Source of the DNA: Psittacicella gerlachiana
GTDB lineage: Bacteria > Pseudomonadota > Gammaproteobacteria > Enterobacterales > Psittacicellaceae
Direction of reading: 5' to 3'
NCBI RefSeq assembly: GCF_003585965.1
Contig: NZ_NRJF01000063.1
Coordinates: forward strand, 1-35,074
DNA length: 35,074 nt
A program made the position numbers and the translations under genes. The first letter of the stretch is position 1. Every line of letters starts with the position of its first letter. The notes beneath the pieces were generated by a model that was given only the letters and a program-made list of their open reading frames with translations, was not told the origin of the DNA and did no database searches. Shown one piece after another: positions 1 through 9,300 of this stretch.

Positions 1-440
1 GAAAAATTTGTAATTTTTCCTTAAGTGATTCATTTTTAAATAAAATATTTATTTGACTTTTTGATCACCTATAATCATTTTATCTAAAATCTCCCTTGAT
101 AACTTGGGTTATCTCCCTTACACTTTACTTCTTTTTCCTAAAAATGATCAATCATAGATCATAATTTTACTTTTTTCTTCCCTCATAAGCTCTTCTCCTT
201 TAATCACCGTTCTTTACTGAGTTATTCCCTTTAATCCCTTAGAGATTACCCTTATATAGTTAATCCCTTAACAACTACAACTCTTCCCTTTGTTTTTATA
301 GTTAACTCTAACTAAATAACACTTATATTAAACATTTTCTAATAAGAGGCTAACTTTGTCTTCTCTGATTATAGTTACCTCAAAAGTCTTTAAACTTTTG
401 TAGCTTATCTTTACTTAAGTCTTTAGTTTTATTTTGCTCA
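1..440. other. G-poor non-coding spacer downstream of polA
   Basis: No convincing gene is visible here. The plus strand is very AT-rich and pyrimidine-biased, with many short TCCCTT-like words (for example near 92, 114, 226, 234, 263 and 284). There are stops in all frames and no long hairpin before the polA terminator. I looked for a small RNA of the Spot 42 type, which lies beside polA in enterics, and saw nothing resembling it. Confidence 0.5.
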
Positions 441-483
441 TAAAAAACCCCTCCACTCTTTAAACCTAAAGTGCGGAGGGGTT
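441..483 (-). terminator. Rho-independent terminator of polA
   Basis: A perfect 9-bp GC-rich stem is formed by AACCCCTCC (446-454) and GGAGGGGTT (475-483). It can be extended by ACT/AGT across a small bulge. On the minus strand the stem is followed by a T run (complement of 442-447). It lies about 55 bp after the polA stop codon. Confidence 0.85.
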
Positions 484-538
484 ATTTATAGCAATTTTAT
501 TTGGAAGCTATTTTTATATTCGCATGAACCTTAAAACT

Positions 539-3500
539 TTATTTCGTCCAATGTGAACCTATAGACGCTTCTACTTTTAGTTTTACCCCAGGTAAACTTA
601 CTGAAGTTTCCATTACCTGTTTAATTTGAGCTACATATTTTTCAACAAGAGTTTCAGGAATCGAAAATACTAATTCATCGTGCACTTGTAAATGACTAAT
701 TACCTCAGGCATACAACTGGTAATTTCTTTTTGAATTTCAATCATTGCCAGTTTAATAATTTCAGAAGCCGAACCTTGAATTGGATAGTTAGTCGCATTA
801 CGTTTTTCAGATTCTACTAATGAACGTACTCCTGAAAAAATATAAGGTAAAGGAATAATGCGTCCATAAATTGTTTGGGCAAAACCTCGTCCCATAGCTT
901 TGTCGATAGTTTGCGTAATAAAGTCTTTGATCTTAGGGTAAGTTGCAAAGTACTCATTGATATACGCTGAAGCCTGCTGACGACTAATCCCTAACTCAGT
1001 AGCTAAACTAAATGCCGTTTTTCCGTAGTTTAAACCAAAGTTAATTGCTTTAGCAATTTGACGTTGACTTCTTTCTACCTCTTCTACCGGCACATTAAAT
1101 AGTTTACTTGCCGTACGAGCGTGAATATCTTCACCATGATTAAAAGCTTCGAGCATATGCTCATCTTGAGATAAAGAAGCTGAAACTCTTAATTCAATCT
1201 GACTATAGTCTAGGCTCACCATTTTGTAACCAGGAGGAGCGATAAAGCTTGCACGAATACGTTTTGCAATATTAGCTACCGCAGGAACATTTTGCAAGTT
1301 AGGGTCTTGTGAAGAAAGACGTCCGGTAACCGTTTGCGTTTGTAAGAAAGTAGTATGGATTTTTTGGTCTTTACTACTTTGAGCTAACTCAATTAACGGT
1401 ATTACATGTGACGCTAAAATCGTAGTTAAGGAACGATAATTTAAAATATGTGCAATTACAGGATGATCTAGTTGAGTTAAAACTTCAGCAGCAGTTGAAC
1501 CTTTGCCCGTAGGATCAGTTAATAACAAGTGATTATAGAGAACATCTGCGGTTTGCTTCGGACTATTAGGATTAAACTCCATTCCTGCAGCCTGATAGAT
1601 ATCTTGCTCAGCTTGCTTAATTTCCTCTTGCAAATCTGCCACTATAGATTCTAAATTAGCAATATCTACTAAAATCCCATTAGTTTCCATAGTATAAAGA
1701 TACTTCCATAAAGGTTGTTCCATCTTTTGGTACAATGGACTATTTAGAGTAGAAGTTGCTAAACGATAGAATAAAGGCATAAACATGGTTGCCTGTTGGC
1801 ACGATTGATAAATGCTCTCTAAATCTACTTTTGTTTTTAAGTATTTAATTGGAGCAAATTCAAGCTTGCAAAACTCTTTGGCTAAGTTCACTAGGCTATT
1901 GTCTTTGATTCCTGAATTACGCGTATAACCTACTAAACGTAAATCATGGACATTAGCTCCTACCGCATTAACTTCCGCAACACTTAAATTAAACTCGTGA
2001 GCTAAATCTTTTAAATCTGCAGTAAGTACAGGAATTTGCTCTTGAGCTAATAAAGGTTTAAACACTAGCTCGGCAAAAGCTTGCTTAAAGGCAAAATAAG
2101 CTAGGGTTACAAATTCATCATGTTTAATCCTATTTAAGAAAATTTGTGCTTTCGCAAATTCTAAGCTAAAGAGTTGACGCTGTTTATACTCAGGTTCACC
2201 TCCTTCTACTACAGCCTGCTTCTCTCCACTTTCAAGAAGAATATTTAATACTACCGGAGTTTTATGAATAGTATTTTTTTCTAAGATTAAGCTTACTTGC
2301 TTTGCTTGCTTGAGAACTTCAAGCAGAGGACTAGCAATTAAGAGTTCTTTAAACTTGTGATAAAACTTTTCTTTTAAATTTGCTAGCTCAGGATGTTCGC
2401 TATAGATCTCTTCTTTACTTAATTGCTCAGCACTAAAACCAAGAATTACCTCTTGTTCACTAAAATCAAAAGGATCTATCATCAGTAAAGGAGAGGTAGT
2501 TACATCTTGAGCAAATTCCGTAAATTTTCCAGAAAACGCTCGTGTCTCTTTTAAAAGTTCTTTATCTTCTGCAGTAGCTTGATAAGTAGCTTTACTACTT
2601 GCCGTCGTAGATTCTTCTGTACTCTTCTCTGCCGTTACCTTACGCTTACCACTACTTGCTGCCATTAAAGGCGTACCATCAGGCAAAAGTCCGGTAGTAT
2701 AAATTTCTTTGGCTTGCTCTACGGTAAGATTTTTAATATCAAGTTTAGATAAACGTAAACTTTGTTTACGAGTTTTAAAACTATGCTTTTCTAAATAAGC
2801 TTCTACTTCTTGTTTTAAAGCTTGAAGATCATAGTTTAAACAACTTAACTTGCCTTCAACAAAAGAGTTACGAATACTAAAAAGCTCGTACTCCTCGAGT
2901 AATTCTAGAACTTTTGTGACATTTGGCTGTCTCATTAGCATGTGATCTAACTCGATATTTTCCATAGGCACATGAGTATTGATCGTTGCTAATTTATAAG
3001 AAAGAAACGCATTCTCTCGGGAAGCTAACATTTTTTTAGCAAGAGTTTGCGGTTTAAGGTTACCTACTTGCTCGGTAAATCTATCTTCGTCTATTGCTTG
3101 ATAGATTTGCTCAATTCCTCCATAGGTATTGATTAACCCTGAAGCTGTTTTCTCTCCGACTCCCTTAACCCCCGGAATGTTATCGATACTGTCTCCACAA
3201 ATAGCAAGAAAGTCGATCGTTCTTTCAATAGGAACCCCAAATTTACGATCTCCATTTTTATAATCGTAAAGAGAGTCATTTAAAGTATCTGCTAAAGAGA
3301 TGTTTTTATCAATTAACTGTACAAAGTCCTTATCTTTAGATTCAATTAAAACTTCGACTCCTTGGGCACTATGATATTTAGCAATAGTCCCTATCACATC
3401 ATCAGCTTCATAACCTGGAACTATATATACCGGAAAGCCCATGGCCTCTAGTAACTCAGGAATACGCTCGAGTTGCCACAAGAGCTGCTCATCAGGACGA

Positions 3501-3739
3501 GAGCGGTTTTGTTTGTATTCTGCGTAAATTTCATTACGGAAGGTTCCACCTTTAGGATCAAATACGACCACCACATTAGTAGGAAATACCTTACCGATAT
3601 AAGAATTAATTGAAGTTATAGTTCCAGATAATGCAGAAGTATCATGGAAATTAGAATTTAAAAAATAATTAAAATTGGCATGATAGTTACGGAAAATTAT
3701 TGCCGTACCATCAATAACATAAAGAAACTTGTCGCTCAT
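539..3739 (-). CDS. polA: DNA polymerase I
   Basis: DNA polymerase I (1066 aa) carries out Okazaki-fragment processing and repair synthesis. The N-terminal 5' nuclease domain (about 1-300) shows VIDGTA (D10), the YEADD acidic cluster, ESKDKDF and the helix-hairpin-helix-like GDSIDNIPGVKGVGEKTA. The C-terminal polymerase domain (about 690-1066) has motif A DYSQIELR (D near 842), motif B RQIAKAINFGLNYG and motif C QVHDELVF (H1020, D1021, E1022). The middle region, where the 3'-5' proofreading domain belongs, is poorly conserved: I cannot find the DxE, NLKYD or YxxxD motifs of the DEDD exonuclease. A Ser/Thr/Lys-rich linker at about 355-405 adds length compared with the roughly 930 aa of E. coli PolA. 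No clear Shine-Dalgarno precedes the ATG. The gene is transcribed alone, divergent from the glycosyltransferase operon, and ends at a strong terminator. Confidence 0.97.
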   Translation of the reverse strand: MSDKFLYVIDGTAIIFRNYHANFNYFLNSNFHDTSALSGTITSINSYIGKVFPTNVVVVFDPKGGTFRNEIYAEYKQNRSRPDEQLLWQLERIPELLEAMGFPVYIVPGYEADDVIGTIAKYHSAQGVEVLIESKDKDFVQLIDKNISLADTLNDSLYDYKNGDRKFGVPIERTIDFLAICGDSIDNIPGVKGVGEKTASGLINTYGGIEQIYQAIDEDRFTEQVGNLKPQTLAKKMLASRENAFLSYKLATINTHVPMENIELDHMLMRQPNVTKVLELLEEYELFSIRNSFVEGKLSCLNYDLQALKQEVEAYLEKHSFKTRKQSLRLSKLDIKNLTVEQAKEIYTTGLLPDGTPLMAASSGKRKVTAEKSTEESTTASSKATYQATAEDKELLKETRAFSGKFTEFAQDVTTSPLLMIDPFDFSEQEVILGFSAEQLSKEEIYSEHPELANLKEKFYHKFKELLIASPLLEVLKQAKQVSLILEKNTIHKTPVVLNILLESGEKQAVVEGGEPEYKQRQLFSLEFAKAQIFLNRIKHDEFVTLAYFAFKQAFAELVFKPLLAQEQIPVLTADLKDLAHEFNLSVAEVNAVGANVHDLRLVGYTRNSGIKDNSLVNLAKEFCKLEFAPIKYLKTKVDLESIYQSCQQATMFMPLFYRLATSTLNSPLYQKMEQPLWKYLYTMETNGILVDIANLESIVADLQEEIKQAEQDIYQAAGMEFNPNSPKQTADVLYNHLLLTDPTGKGSTAAEVLTQLDHPVIAHILNYRSLTTILASHVIPLIELAQSSKDQKIHTTFLQTQTVTGRLSSQDPNLQNVPAVANIAKRIRASFIAPPGYKMVSLDYSQIELRVSASLSQDEHMLEAFNHGEDIHARTASKLFNVPVEEVERSQRQIAKAINFGLNYGKTAFSLATELGISRQQASAYINEYFATYPKIKDFITQTIDKAMGRGFAQTIYGRIIPLPYIFSGVRSLVESEKRNATNYPIQGSASEIIKLAMIEIQKEITSCMPEVISHLQVHDELVFSIPETLVEKYVAQIKQVMETSVSLPGVKLKVEASIGSHWTK

Positions 3740-3759
3740 AATGATTTTTATCTACAAAA

Positions 3760-3782
3760 CAGTAGCTTAATTCTTGCTACTG
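3760..3782 (-). promoter_or_regulatory. Hairpin in the polA 5' leader
   Basis: CAGTAGC (3760-3766) and GCTACTG (3776-3782) form a perfect 7-bp inverted repeat with a 9-nt loop. It ends about 20 nt before the polA ATG, where no Shine-Dalgarno is visible. It could be a leader hairpin or an operator; the role is unknown. Confidence 0.4.
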
Positions 3783-3810
3783 CTTTATTATCTCCACTTT
3801 TTACGTAAGA

Positions 3811-3849
3811 TTTGCCCTTAGATTTTAACACAAAAAATCTGTGGGCAAG
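3811..3849. repeat. Imperfect inverted repeat, copy 1 of the GCCCTTAG pair
   Basis: GCCCTTAGATTTT (3814-3826) pairs with AAAAATCTGTGGGC up to 3846, with one mismatch and one wobble; the outer TT/AA extends the stem. There is no T run on either side, so it does not look like an intrinsic terminator. It lies between divergent genes, next to a second hairpin that shares the word TGCCCTTAG. Confidence 0.5.
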
Positions 3850-3869
3850 AATTAAAAAACCTGTCATTA

Positions 3870-3926
3870 AACTTTTCCTCTGCCCTTAGTGAACCTAAGA
3901 AATTTAGGGAGCTAAAGGCAAAAGTT
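3870..3926. repeat. Nested inverted repeat, copy 2 of the GCCCTTAG pair
   Basis: TGCCCTTAG (3881-3889) pairs with CTAAAGGCA (3912-3920) with one mismatch. An inner CCTAA/TTAGG hairpin (3894-3908) and an outer AACTTT/AAAGTT pair (from 3870 to 3926, across a bulge) lengthen the structure. It sits in the divergent polA / glycosyltransferase region and could be a regulatory cruciform or part of an RNA leader. Confidence 0.45.
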
Positions 3927-3936
3927 ATTCTCATAA

Positions 3937-3964
3937 TTGCGCCTAATTTATAGTAAAATATAAG
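3937..3964 (+). promoter_or_regulatory. Possible promoter of the glycosyltransferase operon
   Basis: TTGCGC (3937-3942) and TATAAG (3959-3964) are separated by 16 bp, about 43 bp upstream of the first ATG. The -10 is a 5/6 match and the -35 only 3/6. In AT-rich DNA such matches arise by chance, so this is tentative. Confidence 0.3.
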
Positions 3965-4006
3965 GCATAAAATTTCCTCAATAATAATGATTTTTGGCAA
4001 AAGATT

Positions 4007-6322
4007 ATGCATAAATTTTTGCAAACCCCTTTAACTTCATCCTTACCTAAATTTGTCTTAGGTACAAACCCTTTATTCTCGGTACAACCTTTTAATGAAG
4101 AGTTCACTTCCTTTACCGAATTTAAAGCTCAATTACTTGAGCAAGATTGGTATTTCTTTCAAATCTTACTCCGCTTAAGTTTTATTATTGATCGTAAATA
4201 TCCACAACAACTTAAACTACAACAAGAGCAATTAACCCCTACACAAATTTTGTATGTGGAATACTGGGATCAAATGGCAAAATTTTTAATCCAAGCCTAT
4301 GCTCCAATTACTCCTAGTTTAAAAGAACAAATCCAAACCCATAATCTCAAACAACAACTTAAACTTGACCGCTTAAATCGTTATCAACTCGCTGATTTTA
4401 TCAACCAAGCTACGCTTGATCCTGAAATCTTACCTCAAGAGCTTAGTGCTAAAGTCCGTCAGCGTTTATATCTCCTCCTCGCAACTTGCTTTTACTTAGA
4501 AGCACCGAAAAACCAATTAACTCTTGCTCAATTAGAGCAAGCAGTGACCGTACGTTTGCTCAATAACTATCTCTTGCAAGTAGTTGCAAAAAAAGAACCT
4601 GCAACTAACGCAGAGCAAGAGCAACTACCTAAAAAGCAAACCCTAGCAGAACAATGGGTACTCGTAGCAAGTAGCAATCTGAGTTTAACGCCAGATTGGC
4701 CTCAACGTCTAGAAGTAATTCTCGAAGCTCTAGAAGGACGAAAACAAGTTTTTTCTCACGCTTCTTTACACCAAGCTCAAGAAGAGCTTAACTCATGTGG
4801 TAATGAGCTCAAAAGTCTTTGGCGTTGTCAACAGCAATATCAACAACAGTACCTCCTAGCTCTTGAAAGCTACAGCTCTCAACTGCAAGATTTACCAGGA
4901 CTTGAAAGTCTAACCACTCCTCAAGCCCAAGCTTTAGCTGATCGTCTTTGTCGTACTGCGGTAATTGCTTTGGATAACTCTTTAGAATTAGAGGCGAATT
5001 TTAAGGCAAATACGGGACTCGATTTTGTTCCTGAGCAAAGCCTCAAAATTAATCTCAGCAAGAGTAAAATTGCCTATCCACAATTAGCAGACAATTTAAA
5101 TTCGCAACAACTAAACTTTTTACAAAGCTTTATTCCAAGTTGCCAAGGACTTTATTTAGTTAATCTCCAAGCTCTTGTTACTCTCAAATTGCAAGAAGCT
5201 CAAGCTAATACTCAAGCTTATGGTGTGTATGCTCAAGTAGCCCAAAAACATTTATCTAAACTTGTACAAAAGATTAATAAAACCTCAAGTAACTATCAAC
5301 TAGGTTTCCCTTATGCTTCACCAAGTTTAGATCCTTTTGCTTTTGCCTCTTTAGCTACCAACCAAACCTTGATTTTTGCTCAAGCTCAACCAAGCTTAGG
5401 ACAAGTTATCAACGACAACTTAGCAGTACAAACCCGAGAGCAAATTGCCCTCTATCATAATCAACTTGCTTCTTATAATTTTTCAGGGAACTATGTAGGG
5501 CGAGGCTATGACTATCTTGCAACTATGAAGCACTTAGTGTTGAGCTATATACCCTCTTCGTATACCAAATTAGATCTGTACAATCAATTAAGCTCTCAAG
5601 ATCTCAATAGCTATTTTAGTGTAAACTCTCAAGCTCAGACTAATCCTTTAGCCGTAGGCTCTTTTTATAAACAACCGCATACGGTAAACTTTGTTCCTCA
5701 AGCCTTAGCTCCACAATTAATGCGAGAGTCACAAATTCTTGCTGGTAACTTCTTTACCCGTGCTAGTCTGCTTGCACTCTTTAAGCAATTAAATCAACAG
5801 AGAGATACCTTAGCTCATGACTACTTATTAATTACTCAAAGTAGTACTCGTTTCCAAGCTAATTGGTACGGAATGGTAAATCAGCAACTTAGCAAGATCT
5901 TTACCCAAGACCTTCCTGCTCTTATTGTTTTAGGCGGACAAGGTCTAGAGTCAGAGATTCGAGCTTCACAAGTAGACGCTTTTCTTGTTCTCAAAGCGGC
6001 TCTCCCTAAACTCATTTCCGAGTTAGAAGCGCAAACTACCAGTGATCCTCTCTTAAATGCCTATGTGCTTCCGGAGCTGGTAAGTAAAGAAAGAATTTAT
6101 CCTCAAGCTCCAATTGAGCTCGTAGATATTCAACAACCTCAAAGCTCTGAGTTAATTACCCAAGAAATTTCTTTAACTAATTCCCAATTTAAACTTCTCG
6201 CAACTAACTTACAACTAACTCCAAAACAATTAAAACAATTTGTTGTTAGTGAACGTAAAGAGCAAAAGCTCACTGCTTATAAGTTTAATTTTTCACAACT
6301 AATTTCAGCAAACCAAAAATAA
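4007..6322 (+). CDS. Degenerate two-module GT25-like protein
   Basis: This 771-aa protein has no signal peptide or membrane segment and is probably cytoplasmic. Direct similarity to glycosyltransferase family 25 is weak; the assignment rests on its alignment with the three following paralogues. Module A (about 1-475) has KFVLGTN near 15-21, EQWVLVASSN (215-224) followed by PDWPQRLEVIL, and GLYLVNLQAL, matching the family order KFVINL / DDWVLIxEDD / GAYLIRKSAL. Module B starts near GYDYLATMKHLVL (500-512) and has DYLLITQSST (605-614) followed by NWYGMVNQQL. Both modules have lost the acidic EDD triplet (ASSN and TQSS instead), so catalysis is doubtful. The protein stops where its paralogues continue into modules C and D. 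It is rich in Gln. It is first in the operon, without an obvious Shine-Dalgarno, and may be a non-catalytic partner. Confidence 0.75.
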   Translation: MHKFLQTPLTSSLPKFVLGTNPLFSVQPFNEEFTSFTEFKAQLLEQDWYFFQILLRLSFIIDRKYPQQLKLQQEQLTPTQILYVEYWDQMAKFLIQAYAPITPSLKEQIQTHNLKQQLKLDRLNRYQLADFINQATLDPEILPQELSAKVRQRLYLLLATCFYLEAPKNQLTLAQLEQAVTVRLLNNYLLQVVAKKEPATNAEQEQLPKKQTLAEQWVLVASSNLSLTPDWPQRLEVILEALEGRKQVFSHASLHQAQEELNSCGNELKSLWRCQQQYQQQYLLALESYSSQLQDLPGLESLTTPQAQALADRLCRTAVIALDNSLELEANFKANTGLDFVPEQSLKINLSKSKIAYPQLADNLNSQQLNFLQSFIPSCQGLYLVNLQALVTLKLQEAQANTQAYGVYAQVAQKHLSKLVQKINKTSSNYQLGFPYASPSLDPFAFASLATNQTLIFAQAQPSLGQVINDNLAVQTREQIALYHNQLASYNFSGNYVGRGYDYLATMKHLVLSYIPSSYTKLDLYNQLSSQDLNSYFSVNSQAQTNPLAVGSFYKQPHTVNFVPQALAPQLMRESQILAGNFFTRASLLALFKQLNQQRDTLAHDYLLITQSSTRFQANWYGMVNQQLSKIFTQDLPALIVLGGQGLESEIRASQVDAFLVLKAALPKLISELEAQTTSDPLLNAYVLPELVSKERIYPQAPIELVDIQQPQSSELITQEISLTNSQFKLLATNLQLTPKQLKQFVVSERKEQKLTAYKFNFSQLISANQK

Positions 6323-6351
6323 GTTTAACTTAATAGGTTTAAGATAAAGTT

Positions 6352-9300
6352 ATGGCAAAACTTCCCCTCTTTAATTCGATTCCTAAGTTTGCCCTTGTAA
6401 TGCCTACAGGCAGTCAAACCCAGGAAGCATTTTTCGCTCAACCTTTTGCCCAACTTTTTACTAAAGTAAGTGGATTTGATCTGCCTAGCTACTTAGTAAA
6501 GTTAGGGAAAATTACTCAAGAGATGGCAAATGAATATCCTTGTGAGACTAAATTTGACCTCTTAGATGAGTTTCTTTATAACCCTAAAAGTATTCATACG
6601 CCTTTTCTTGATGCTTTAGCACCTTATTTTGATGTCCGCAAGATGCGTGATACTTATGATTTAAGCTTACCACGCCGTTTTGTAAGCATTGCTGATATTA
6701 ACGAAGCTGTAAGTTTAATAAATCTTCTAGCCCATATTTGTCTTGATGAAAGTATTGCTGACGATCAATGGGTACTAATTGCCAATAATGAAATTATTCT
6801 TAGCCCTGAATGGCCGCAAAGAATTGAAGCTTTATTAACCAATTTAATTCCTTATAACCGTAATCTTGCCTCTTATGTAACTCCGGCATACCGCGAAGAG
6901 ATTACCGCAAGCTTTAGTCAACAACAACTTAACGATCTCTCACGCTTAAAATTTATCTTTCTAAGTATTGAAGGCAATAAAAACCTCTCTCACTTAGATG
7001 AGACGCAAAAAGATGCCTTAAAAGTTTATCCAAGTTATAGCATTCGTAACGACATAAGTTCACTGACGGATAACATAGAATCACCTTATGGGATTCAAGA
7101 GTTAGAACTGTCTAATGTATTTAATTATCATCGCTCGGGAATGATGTTAATTAATAAGTTTGCTCTCTTAACCACCGTAAAACTTTGGGCAAAAAATAAA
7201 ATTCGTGAAATTAACTACGGTAAAATTCACAATATTGTTTCGAGTGAAGCTTCTATGATCGCTTGTTACCAAAAAGAGATTAGTGCTAAAGAAGTTTTAG
7301 ATCTCGAACTTAAAGATCAATACTTACAAAGAGATAAATACCCAGCAGACATTCTCGAAGGAGCAGACGCAGCGGGGAAAGACTATGGTAAGCTCGTTCC
7401 TCTTGAGCAAAGTGTTTCCTTTTTTAAAGATTCTTTACATAAAATCTTTAATTTTACAACCATGTCGGTAGCCTATGCCAATCCATTTCTTGGCATTCAA
7501 GCCTATGCTAATGGCTCGCATGAACTTACCGATCAAGACTATGTAAACATTGCAAACCAACAAGGAAAAGCGGTAGTTTTTAATTCCCATTTAGATAGAT
7601 ATACAGCTCAGGGATATGACTTTGTCCAACCTTTACGTAAATACGTTTTACAAGGTAAAAGCCACTTACACAAGTTCTCAACTTTCTTTGCTCAACGTAA
7701 TACTCAAGGCTTTATTCCTGTTACGACCCCAAAACTCGAAGAGTGGACACAAGATCAAGTTGAAAAAGCTTATTTCTACTTTGCAAGATTTGCTAATGGT
7801 ACACATCATTTACCAAACTTAACTGCAGCCGCTCAAACACTCGCTCAAAGACGTCTGATTCGTGAGATTCTTGCAGATCCGACTATTGACGAGAGTGAAT
7901 GGATAGTTTTTGCCAAGGATCAAACTATTTTCCGTCCTGATTGGTATAAAAAACTCAATCAGTTTATGCGTTGGTTAACCATCCGTTACCCTTTAGCAAA
8001 AATTATTATTGCCGGCAACGAAAATCCTGACGCAGGGTTTAATTTTATTGATGATCCTGATCCGCAAAAGCGTCTTGAACTCTTTACCCAGCAATCAATT
8101 ATTACTCCAGAATTAAGTTGGACTTGTCGCCTTGATCAAGATCTAGAAGCTATAGTAGCTAGTTCATTTAAATACTTAAGTTACTCTTTAGTCCTTGTAC
8201 GTAAACGAGCTTTACATGAACGCCTTAGTGCCGATGATTACTTAAATGCTCGTAGCTTCTATCTCGATCGCTTTGCAGATTTAATTAACTTTAATGCGAC
8301 TAATGTGATTTTTACTAATCCAAGTTTAGCTATTTACCATAACCAAGAACAAATCCATGATCTACAACTCCCGCAACTACAAGAAGATAGTAGTTTAGGT
8401 AAAAAAGAAGCTCAGGATCTCACCAATTTGGTAAATGTAAGTGATATGCAAGAGCAAGGGGCGGATTTACCTTGGCAAAGCCAAGAAGTCTACCGTCAAG
8501 CAGTAACAGCTCCCCAAGCGATCATAGAACCGCAAGTGTACAACCAAGAAAGTGGTGAAATAATTAATCCTCTTGAACGCATTAATACAATTCAGGCTCA
8601 AGAACAATTAGATTTAACTCCTTTTAGTTCGCAACAGGCCCAAAAAATTGCTCAAGAGCAACCTTTATTCTTTGGTCAAGAAAAACCAATTAAAGAATAC
8701 TTTGAGCAATTAGAACCAAGCGAACTTGAAAACTGTTATAAATCGAGTCCGAAATTAAATCCTGAACTCCACTACCTTAAAGCGGGAGCTTTACCTGACT
8801 TAGTCGCTAAAGTTAAAAAATATGTAATTAACTTACCGCAATCGCAAGATCGCTTACAAGCGTTTATGCGTCAAAATAATGTCGAAGACTTTATGGTGCA
8901 TCAGGCAGTTTGGGGTAAGGATCTGAGCGAAGAGGATATAAATGAACTCTTTGATCGCGAGAAATACAATGAACGTTATCACCGTACCATGCATGCGGGA
9001 GAGTATGGTTGCTCTTTAAGCCATACGCAAATTCTACGTAAAGCTTTATATGATACTGAATTAGGCATTGATGATTGGATTTTAATTATTGAAGATGATA
9101 CTCGTCTTAATCCCGACTGGTATCAAATGCTCAATAAGGTTCTACTTTATGTAGAACAAGAACTTCCAAATCGGGTAGAAATTATTAATGGAGCCCAAAA
9201 TCAAATTCCTAATTTTGATCTCATAGCTCCAAAACGCTTTGTGGGTTACCACAGTATTTACTCGCAATTAAATAATTACCATCAAATTACTCCGGAGTTA

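Noticed and set aside
1-440. Spot 42-like small RNA next to polA
   Set aside because: No matching sequence and no extra intrinsic terminator apart from the one that belongs to polA.
3818-4024. 68-codon minus-strand frame in the polA divergent region
   Set aside because: It has no ribosome site or recognisable sequence, runs through the inverted repeats, and overlaps the start of the first glycosyltransferase gene.
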